DNA from: Herbaspirillum hiltneri N3
GTDB taxonomy: Bacteria; Pseudomonadota; Gammaproteobacteria; Burkholderiales; Burkholderiaceae_D
Reading direction: 5' to 3'
Length of the DNA: 64,000 nt
NCBI RefSeq assembly: GCF_001267925.1
Contig: NZ_CP011409.1
Location: 310,001-374,000, forward strand
Shown: positions 57,680 to 64,000 of the stretch, piece by piece
Layout of the letters: every line of letters starts with the position of its first letter
How positions within the stretch are numbered: position 1 is the stretch's first letter
Notes under the pieces: model-generated
Told to the model about the DNA's origin: nothing
Databases searched by the model: none
The model's input: the letters and a program-made list of their open reading frames with translations, nothing else
Position numbers and translations under genes: made by a program

Positions 57680-59175
57680 TGAATTCCTCCTCCATCAACT
57701 GGACGGCGCTCGGCGTCTTCATCTTCTTCTTCGCGCTGGTCACCGTCATGGGCTTTTGGGCCTCGCGCTGGCAAAGCGGCGGTTCCGCCAACAAGGGTGC
57801 CCATCTCGACGAATGGGGCCTGGGCGGCCGCAATTTCGGCACCTGGATCACCTGGTTCCTGGTCGGCGGCGACTTCTATACCGCCTACACCGTGATCGCC
57901 GTGCCGGCGCTGGTGTATGCCGTCGGCGCCTACGGCTTCTTCGCGCTGCCGTACACCATCCTGGTCTACCCGATCGTGTTCCTGATCATGCCAAAACTGT
58001 GGCACGCAGCGCACAAGGCCGGCCACGTCACCGCTGCCGACGTCGTCTTCGGCCGCTACAAGTCGCGCAAGCTGGAGCTCGCCATCGCCCTGACCGGCGT
58101 CGTGGCGACCATGCCGTACATCGCGCTGCAGTTGATCGGCATGGAAGTCGTCATCAAGGCGCTCGGCGTCACCGGTGAACTGCCGCTGCTGGCGGCCTTC
58201 GTGATCCTGGCGCTGTACACCTACTCGGCCGGCCTGCGCGCCCCCGCGCTGATCGCCTTCGTCAAGGACCTCATGATCTACATCGTGGTGCTGGTGGCGG
58301 TGGTGCTGGTGCCGATGAAGCTCGGCGGCTACGGCATCGTGTTCAATTCGGCGCGCGAGGCATTTGCTGCCAAGGGCGGCATGACCGGCCTGACGCTCAA
58401 GCCAGCACAGTTCCTGCCGTTTGCCACACTGGCGCTGGGTTCGGCGATGGCGGCCTTCATGTATCCGCACACCCTGACCGGCATCTTCGCGGCCAAGAGC
58501 GCCGACACGATCCGCAAGAACGCGGTGTTCCTGCCGGCGTACACCGTGCTGCTGGGCCTGATCGCGCTGCTGGGCTACATGGCCTATGCGGCGGGCGTCA
58601 AGGTCCAGGCCAACAATGACATCGTTCCTGCGCTGTTCAACGCCATGTTCCCAAGCTGGTTCAGCGGCTTTGCCTTCGCGGCGATCGCCATCGGCGCGCT
58701 GGTGCCGGCGGCGGTGATGTCGATTGGCGCGGCCAACCTGTTCACGCGAAACTTCTGGAAGCCGTACGTGAACCCGAACGTGTCGGCCGAAGGCGAAGCC
58801 AAGGTCGCCAAGATGGTATCGCTGGTGGTCAAGTTCGGCGCGCTGGTGTTCATCCTGTTCCTGCCGACCAAGTTTGCGCTTGATCTGCAGTTGCTGGGCG
58901 GCGTGTGGATCCTGCAGACCTTCCCGGCGCTGGTGTTCGGTCTGTTCATCGGCTGGTTCGGCGCCAATGCGCTGCTGGCGGGCTGGGCGGTGGGCATCAT
59001 CGGCGGCAGCTGGCTGGCGTATGCCGACGGCATCAAGCCGGTGCATACCTTCCATATCGGTGCTGATTCGTACACCATGTACACCGGCCTGATTGCACTG
59101 GCCCTGAACATTGCGGTGGCAGTCATCGTCAACGTCATTCTGGACAAGGGTGCACGGCCCGCACTGAAGTCGTAA
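57679..59175 (+). CDS. Sodium:solute symporter family protein (MctP-like monocarboxylate permease)
   Basis: A 498-residue SSS protein with about thirteen membrane segments. The core is visible in LGGRNFGTWITWFLVGGDFY, AAHKAGHVTAADVVFGRYKS and MAAFMYPHTLTGIFAAKSAD. The closest known type is the monocarboxylate (lactate, pyruvate, alanine) permease MctP. With the DUF3311 partner and the nearby two-component system it forms a carboxylate uptake unit. It ends with a strong terminator. Confidence 0.92.
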   Translation: MNSSSINWTALGVFIFFFALVTVMGFWASRWQSGGSANKGAHLDEWGLGGRNFGTWITWFLVGGDFYTAYTVIAVPALVYAVGAYGFFALPYTILVYPIVFLIMPKLWHAAHKAGHVTAADVVFGRYKSRKLELAIALTGVVATMPYIALQLIGMEVVIKALGVTGELPLLAAFVILALYTYSAGLRAPALIAFVKDLMIYIVVLVAVVLVPMKLGGYGIVFNSAREAFAAKGGMTGLTLKPAQFLPFATLALGSAMAAFMYPHTLTGIFAAKSADTIRKNAVFLPAYTVLLGLIALLGYMAYAAGVKVQANNDIVPALFNAMFPSWFSGFAFAAIAIGALVPAAVMSIGAANLFTRNFWKPYVNPNVSAEGEAKVAKMVSLVVKFGALVFILFLPTKFALDLQLLGGVWILQTFPALVFGLFIGWFGANALLAGWAVGIIGGSWLAYADGIKPVHTFHIGADSYTMYTGLIALALNIAVAVIVNVILDKGARPALKS

Positions 59176-59476
59176 GCGGAGGAAGAAGACCGGCGGGTAG
59201 AAGCATCCCCGCAGTCTGGTAGCAATAAGGCCCCGTAACTTGTTGAAGTTACGGGGCCTTGTTGATTTCCGGCCGACGCATCCGTGACGTCACATGGTCA
59301 CGGCAAAGTAGTGTCCTGGAGGAAATTCATTCCATGAAATTTCACACGGCGCCTTCGCGCGCAGTGAGGTAGATCTGCAACTAAGTTTAAATACTCCACT
59401 TCTCCACTCTTCCCGCCGAATTGGTATCGCATAATACGAAAAAGTGTTCTCTTCCATAAATCGATAAGGTGCGAGC
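59176..59476. other. Intergenic region between symporter and c-di-GMP gene
   Basis: About 300 bases without a gene. After the terminator an inverted repeat CCGTGAC/GTCACGG (59282-59288, 59297-59303) contains the palindrome GTGACGTCAC, a CRP-like or other operator shape. The rest, to 59476, is poorer in G/C than its surroundings and holds no clear -35/-10 pair that I would defend. Confidence 0.45.
59227..59265 (+). terminator. Terminator of the symporter operon
   Basis: A perfect 15-bp stem (59227-59241 with 59246-59260) with a GTTG loop, then TTGTTGATT. The T-run is interrupted but the stem is very stable. Confidence 0.85.
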
Positions 59477-62071
59477 ATGCTCCAGCCACATATTCATCGC
59501 GCTTGTTCTTTTTGCCTTCATTTGCGAATGTCCGCGCCGAGAGGGCTGCTTAATCGATTTCTATTTGCGTTCTTTTTCCTGGGAATTGGCATGAATTCCT
59601 CTTTTGGAAAAGAGCTGACAGTCGGGGTCTATTCAAATCCGCCCAAAATATTCTTTGACAAGAATGGTGTGGCCACCGGCATTCATATAGATTTGATCCG
59701 CCAGATCGCGGAACGTGAACAATGGACTCTCCGGTTCGTACCTTGCGAATGGCAAGTCTGCCTGAAGGCGGTCGAGCGAGGTGAGATCGATCTGCTTCCG
59801 GATGTCGCCTATACGGATGAGCGCGCGGCGATCTTTGATTTTCATGCGGTGCCTGCGCTATACAGCTGGTCCCTTCTTTACCGGAACAAAGATGTCGCCA
59901 TCAATTCCGTTTTCGATCTCAACGGAAAACGTATCGCACTACTATCCTCCTCGGTTCAGGCGGACTATTTCAGGAAGCTGGTGGAGAACTCCGGAATACG
60001 CGTCGTATTCGTTCCCATAACAGGACTCGAAACCGGATTTCAGATGGTTGAGACGGGCAAAGCCGATGCAGTCATTGCCAGCCAGCAGACCGGAGATCTG
60101 CTCGCCGAGCGACACGGGCTTGCGGACACGCCGATTGTCTTTCAACCGGTAAAGCTGTTTTTCATTTCGGCCAAAGGCCGCAATCAAGATATTCTCGCCG
60201 CAATAGATCGTTCTCTTCGCGTCTGGCAAGAGGAACCGCAATCGGTCTATTTCGAGATCCTGCAAAAATGGGGAAGAGGTTCGAACTCCCGGATATCAAG
60301 ATTCATCTTATGGGGCCTTGTTGCCACCGTCGGCTTGTTCCTGTGCGCACTTGGCGTGGCGGCGTATCTTCGAAGAGAAGTCGAGATTCGCACTCGCGAG
60401 CTGCGTAACAGTGAGAAGTCTTTGCGTGTCGCGGCCACGGTATTTCAGTCGCAGGAAGCGATGTGGGTAATGGGGCCCGATCGTCGCATCCTCGACGTCA
60501 ATCATGCTTTCGTAAAGCTGACGGGTTTCAATCTTGCGGAACTGATGGACAAGGCGACCTTGCCGTTTTATTTGGAGCAAGGAGAGCATGACTATCGCGA
60601 AAGCATGTGGAATGCCGTCAAGGAGACGGGCCAATGGGATGGCGAAGTCCAGGCGAAGAAGAAAAACAATGAACGGTATATGGCGCGCCTGACCATGACG
60701 GCTGTGCGCGACGCGACCGGGAAGATCACCCATTACGTCGGAACCCAGACCGACATTACGCAGCAAAAGTTATTGCTGGCGGAAACAGTCCGGCTCGCCG
60801 ACTACGACTCATTGACCGAATTGCCCAATCGGCGACTGTTGATTGAGCGAGTCGAATCAGCCATCGCCGCCAATGCAGACAATGGCAAGAGTTTCGCATT
60901 GCTCGTCATCGACATCGACAATTTCAAGGATCTGAACGACTCGTTGGGGCATAACATCGGTGACCAACTTCTGAAGAAAATCGCGAATCGCCTTATCGCC
61001 GCTGCCGATTCCGAGGAAAATGTCGCGCGCTTGGGAGGAGACGAGTTCGTTGTCTTGCTGCAGGGAATTGACACCACGGATTCCGAGATCGCGGTCCGGA
61101 GATTCGCCCAGCGCGTATTGACGGCAATGAGTGAGCCATTCGAACTTGCGGGGTTGAGCCATCACGCAACTTGCTGCATAGGCGTCGCTCTTATGCAAGG
61201 TTCAGATTTGACGGCCCAGGATATGCTGCGGCGTGGCGATCTGGCCATGTACCAGGCCAAGAAAAATGGACGCAATACCTTTTGCCTGTTTTCTGCGGAG
61301 ATCGAAAACGCCGTGAACTTCAGGACGGCTCTGGAGTTTGACCTGCGAAAAGCGATCGACAGGCAGGAGTTCTATCTTCACTACCAGCCGCAAGTCGACT
61401 TGGGCGGCCGGGTCATCGGCGTTGAGGCCCTGTTGCGCTGGCAGAATCCTGAGCGCGGATCGGTGGCGCCGGGCATCTTCGTCCCGGTCGCGGAAGCCGC
61501 CGGACTCATGTTCGCGATAGGGCAGTGGGTGCTGCGCCAGGCATGCGAACAATCCGTCCGGTGGCAACTATCCAGGCCGGACCATCCGCTTGTTGTCGCC
61601 GTGAACGTCAGCGCCATTCAGTTCGGCCATTCAGAATTCACGACGGACGTTTCGGAAATCATTTCCCGGACCGGCGTCAATCCGGCGCTTCTGAAGATGG
61701 AACTGACGGAAACCATGATGGTGGATGACGTGCAGGAGACCGTGGAGAAAATGAAGATACTGAAAGGTCTCGGTATTTCACTGTCCCTTGATGATTTTGG
61801 CACGGGATACTCGTCGCTATCTTTACTAAAGCGCTTGCCCCTTGACCAGCTGAAAATTGATCAATCCTTCGTCCGGGACATTCTTGTCGACGCAAGCGAC
61901 GTGGCAATCGCCAAGAGCATCATCGCCTTGGGTTCCGCATTGAATGTCGACGTGATTGCCGAAGGCGTTGAGACGCTCGAAGTGCGCGATTTTCTCGCCT
62001 CCATCGGCTGCCTGAAATACCAGGGCTACGCGTTTTCTCGTCCCGGACCTGCGGAGCAGTTGCAGTATTGA
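59477..62071 (+). CDS. Hybrid c-di-GMP enzyme: periplasmic binding domain, PAS, GGDEF, EAL
   Basis: An 864-residue membrane protein. After a signal/anchor segment (LFAFFFLGIGMNSSF) comes a periplasmic SBP_bac_3-type domain at about 45-275 (ELTVGVYSNPPKIFFDKNGV), a membrane helix at about 278-300, PAS at about 310-430, GGDEF with GGDEF at residues 520-524, and EAL with Glu650 in VEALLRW, plus NVSAIQF, ELTETMM, DDFGTGYSS and LKIDQSF. Both catalytic motifs look intact; no RxxD inhibitory site is seen before GGDEF. It links an extracellular ligand to c-di-GMP turnover. Another ATG at 59528 is possible. Confidence 0.93.
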   Translation: MLQPHIHRACSFCLHLRMSAPRGLLNRFLFAFFFLGIGMNSSFGKELTVGVYSNPPKIFFDKNGVATGIHIDLIRQIAEREQWTLRFVPCEWQVCLKAVERGEIDLLPDVAYTDERAAIFDFHAVPALYSWSLLYRNKDVAINSVFDLNGKRIALLSSSVQADYFRKLVENSGIRVVFVPITGLETGFQMVETGKADAVIASQQTGDLLAERHGLADTPIVFQPVKLFFISAKGRNQDILAAIDRSLRVWQEEPQSVYFEILQKWGRGSNSRISRFILWGLVATVGLFLCALGVAAYLRREVEIRTRELRNSEKSLRVAATVFQSQEAMWVMGPDRRILDVNHAFVKLTGFNLAELMDKATLPFYLEQGEHDYRESMWNAVKETGQWDGEVQAKKKNNERYMARLTMTAVRDATGKITHYVGTQTDITQQKLLLAETVRLADYDSLTELPNRRLLIERVESAIAANADNGKSFALLVIDIDNFKDLNDSLGHNIGDQLLKKIANRLIAAADSEENVARLGGDEFVVLLQGIDTTDSEIAVRRFAQRVLTAMSEPFELAGLSHHATCCIGVALMQGSDLTAQDMLRRGDLAMYQAKKNGRNTFCLFSAEIENAVNFRTALEFDLRKAIDRQEFYLHYQPQVDLGGRVIGVEALLRWQNPERGSVAPGIFVPVAEAAGLMFAIGQWVLRQACEQSVRWQLSRPDHPLVVAVNVSAIQFGHSEFTTDVSEIISRTGVNPALLKMELTETMMVDDVQETVEKMKILKGLGISLSLDDFGTGYSSLSLLKRLPLDQLKIDQSFVRDILVDASDVAIAKSIIALGSALNVDVIAEGVETLEVRDFLASIGCLKYQGYAFSRPGPAEQLQY

Positions 62072-62174
62072 TGCACCATGCGGGTTGTCTCGCAGATCCG
62101 GCCGACTCCATTCAATTCACTTCCATTCTCGCCGGCAGGCATCCAGCCCGAGGGCTGTTCGCCGGGCAAGGGCT

Positions 62175-62789
62175 TCAGCTCGCCGGATGGAAACCGTCGA
62201 AGGCGACTTGCAGCATGTGCCGCACGATGTCCTCATTGCTCATCTTGCTGAAACGCTGGAGGTACTCCACCGCCGGATCGCAGGTGCGGGCGTAATAGCT
62301 GAACAGGATGACGTCGCTCGGCAGTGCCGCATCGAGCTCGCCGTTCTTCTGCGCCGCCAGCACCAGCTTTTCGATCTGGCCGTTCAGCTTGAGCACGCGC
62401 GTCACGTACTTGAGATTGCGCATGAGCATGTCGCGCACATGGGCGCTGGTCGACGGCAGGAATGGCAGGCCGCCATCCAGCCGCACGCGCAAGGCCCACT
62501 CCAGCAGCGCCGCCAGCTTGCCCTTCGGGCTCAGCGTGTTGTCCAACTGCGCCAGGAAATCGACGGCGCCGTCAATCAGGCGGATCAGCGCCTCCCCGAC
62601 CAGGTCTTCCTTCGATTTGAAATGCTTGTACAGGCTCGGTTTGGAGATGCCCACCGCGCCGGCGACGTCGTCCATGGTCATCAGGTCGTAACCCTTGGTG
62701 CCCAGTACGGACGTGGCCGCATCCAGTATGGCGTTCTCACGCAGTTTGAAGGCCTGATCCTTGAAACTCAATTTGCCAAAAATACTCAT
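62175..62789 (-). CDS. TetR/AcrR family transcriptional regulator
   Basis: A 204-residue TetR protein. The helix-turn-helix is at about residues 20-65 (AILDAATSVLGTKGYDLMTM, DDVAGAVGISKPSLYKHFKS), followed by a helical C-terminal domain. It is divergent from the FAD-dependent oxidoreductase. Three ATTGGTAG direct repeats lie between, one overlapping its own start codon, so autoregulation and control of the neighbour are expected. Confidence 0.92.
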   Translation of the reverse strand: MSIFGKLSFKDQAFKLRENAILDAATSVLGTKGYDLMTMDDVAGAVGISKPSLYKHFKSKEDLVGEALIRLIDGAVDFLAQLDNTLSPKGKLAALLEWALRVRLDGGLPFLPSTSAHVRDMLMRNLKYVTRVLKLNGQIEKLVLAAQKNGELDAALPSDVILFSYYARTCDPAVEYLQRFSKMSNEDIVRHMLQVAFDGFHPAS

Positions 62790-62835
62790 TGGTAGCTTTA
62801 GTTACTAATTGGTAGATTTTATTTTATATTGGTAG
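62788..62835. promoter_or_regulatory. Three ATTGGTAG repeats at exact 20-bp steps, candidate TetR operators
   Basis: ATTGGTAG occurs at 62788-62795, 62808-62815 and 62828-62835. The middle copy is also part of the palindrome-like CTAATTGGTAG. The 20-bp step places the copies nearly two helical turns apart on the same face. The first overlaps the tetR start codon, the third lies about 90 bases before the oxidoreductase ATG. Confidence 0.65.
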
Positions 62836-62923
62836 TAATCTTAGCACCGAACTGGCAAAACCAACAAAACCAACAGTGTGCAAATACGGTATGCACACGG
62901 TAAAACCACACGGAAGGCCCGCA

Positions 62924-64000
62924 ATGACGCAAGCAAGGCAAAAAATCGCAGTGATCGGGACGGGGATATCCGGCCTTGCGAGCGCGTATTTCCTTGCCCG
63001 TGAGCATGATGTGGTGCTGTACGAGGCCGGCAGCTATATAGGCGGGCACACCAATACGGTGGATGTCACGCTGGAAGGCCGGACCTTTCCGGTCGATACC
63101 GGATTCCTGGTCTTCAACGAAGCGACTTATCCGAATCTGATCGCTTTGCTTGAGGAACTGGGTGTGGACAGCTACGCCACCGACATGTCGTTCGGCGTGT
63201 CGCTTGATGACGGCAAATTCGAATGGGCCGGCACCAGTCTGGACACCGTTTTTGCACAGCGCAGGCGATTGATGTCGCCGGCTTTTGTGGGCATGCTGCG
63301 CGACATCCTGCGCTTCAACCGCGCCGCCGGAAGCAATCTCGCCGCCAGCTTGGCTGCGCCGGCATCGGCACCTGTCACGCTGGCGCAACTGCTCGCCGAC
63401 GGCAATTACGGTGCCATGTTTCGCGATGCCTATTTGTTGCCGATGGCCGCGGCGATCTGGTCGAGCGCACCGGCGGATATTTTGCAATTCCCCGCGGCCA
63501 CCTTCCTGCGTTTCTGCCTCAATCACGGCCTGCTGCAGATCAACGATCGCCCGCAATGGCGTACGGTCAGGGGCGGTGCGCGCGAATACGTCCGGCGGAT
63601 CGCCGCCACGCTGCCGACGGTGCGGCTCAATACCGAAGTGCTGGCCGTGTTGCGCAGCGACGAGGGAGTAACGGTTCGCACGCACGGCGGTTACGAACAG
63701 TTCGACAGCGTCGTCATCGCCACGCATGCACCGGATACCCTGAAAATGCTCGCCGACGCCGATGCTGCGGAGCGCGATCTGTTGTCGGCCGTACGCTATC
63801 AGGCCAACACCGCGTATCTCCACACCGATCTGTCGCTGATGCCGCGACGACGCAAGGTCTGGTCTTCATGGAATTACCTGGGCGATGCTGCGGCGGCAAA
63901 GGATGGTGCACGCGCCGTATGCGTCAGCTACTGGCTTAACCGGCTGCAGGCCTTGCCCTGCAAGAGCGCGGTGATGGTGACGCTTAATCCGTTCGCGCCA
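62924..64000 (+). CDS. FAD-dependent oxidoreductase (NAD(P)-binding amine oxidase-like), partial
   Basis: The gene starts at 62924 (GGAAGG upstream; an in-frame ATG at 62891 is less likely) and runs off the right edge, leaving 359 residues. The N-terminal FAD motif AVIGTGISGLASAYFLAREH is at about residues 8-28, then GGHTNTVDVTLEGRTFPVDT and DTGFLVFNEATYPNLIALLE. This group is usually encoded with DUF1365 and a cyclopropane-fatty-acid synthase-like methyltransferase, which may follow outside the window. It is divergent from the TetR gene. Confidence 0.88.
   Translation, partial: MTQARQKIAVIGTGISGLASAYFLAREHDVVLYEAGSYIGGHTNTVDVTLEGRTFPVDTGFLVFNEATYPNLIALLEELGVDSYATDMSFGVSLDDGKFEWAGTSLDTVFAQRRRLMSPAFVGMLRDILRFNRAAGSNLAASLAAPASAPVTLAQLLADGNYGAMFRDAYLLPMAAAIWSSAPADILQFPAATFLRFCLNHGLLQINDRPQWRTVRGGAREYVRRIAATLPTVRLNTEVLAVLRSDEGVTVRTHGGYEQFDSVVIATHAPDTLKMLADADAAERDLLSAVRYQANTAYLHTDLSLMPRRRKVWSSWNYLGDAAAAKDGARAVCVSYWLNRLQALPCKSAVMVTLNPFAP

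Noticed and set aside
57646..59055. Minus-strand frame opposite the symporter
   Set aside because: It is rich in Gln, Arg and His with no domain, and lies opposite a clear symporter gene.
62819..63823. Minus-strand frame opposite the FAD oxidoreductase
   Set aside because: The plus-strand frame has a clear FAD motif and continues off the edge; the antisense frame has no family signature.

Overview
This window looks like a chromosomal segment of a GC-rich betaproteobacterium of the Oxalobacteraceae, most like Herbaspirillum. The basis is the gene order kdsD-kdsC-lptC-lptA-lptB-rpoN-hpf, an uvrA / MFS / ssb neighbourhood, a Burkholderiales-type general porin, DUF4148 small exported proteins and the many LysR, TetR and IclR regulators. 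This is an inference from gene content; no database was searched. No rRNA, tRNA, CRISPR array, prophage or insertion sequence was seen.

Layout. 1-2.4 kb: end of an RND efflux module (periplasmic adaptor and its TetR regulator) and an unrecognised 223-residue protein. 2.5-12.5 kb: a sugar-acid locus. An IclR regulator and a porin lie divergent from an operon for non-phosphorylative L-fucose (or a close analogue) catabolism: L-fuconate dehydratase, L-fucose dehydrogenase, mutarotase, a three-part sugar ABC transporter and a lactonase. 12.5-16.5 kb: an unknown gene behind a LexA-type box, then a set resembling organosulfur use (flavin monooxygenase, NlpA-type binding protein, SfnB/DszC-type flavoenzyme). 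16.9-19.9 kb: DUF4148 proteins, a pirin with a LysR regulator, and a cysteine-cluster protein.

19.9-34.1 kb is the most unusual part. Thirteen catabolic and transport genes plus a TetR regulator are arranged as four operons around two divergent promoters, and both promoters carry the same 14-bp palindrome. The genes encode an ABC importer (binding protein at one end, ATPase and permease at the other), a PaaK-like CoA ligase, two acyl-CoA dehydrogenases, an enoyl-CoA hydratase, a MaoC hydratase, an SDR, an SCP-x-type thiolase, an aconitase-family two-subunit hydratase and a lyase of the isocitrate lyase/PEP mutase superfamily. I read this as an inducible route that imports a carboxylic acid, activates it to a CoA ester, runs beta-oxidation, and handles a malate-like branch by hydration and C-C cleavage. 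The substrate is unknown.

34.1-47.3 kb is mostly core: arsenate-reductase-like protein, SDR, UbiX, monothiol glutaredoxin, Hpf, sigma-54, lipopolysaccharide transport and Kdo synthesis, a CPA2 antiporter, an AEC carrier and a chemoreceptor. 47.4-55 kb holds a PhyH oxygenase, uvrA, an ArnT-like glycosyltransferase, a YajR-like MFS transporter and ssb. 55.1-59.2 kb is a NarL/FixJ-type two-component system next to a DUF3311/sodium-solute symporter pair that it probably controls. 59.5-62 kb is a single large c-di-GMP sensor enzyme. The window ends with a TetR regulator divergent from a truncated FAD-dependent oxidoreductase.
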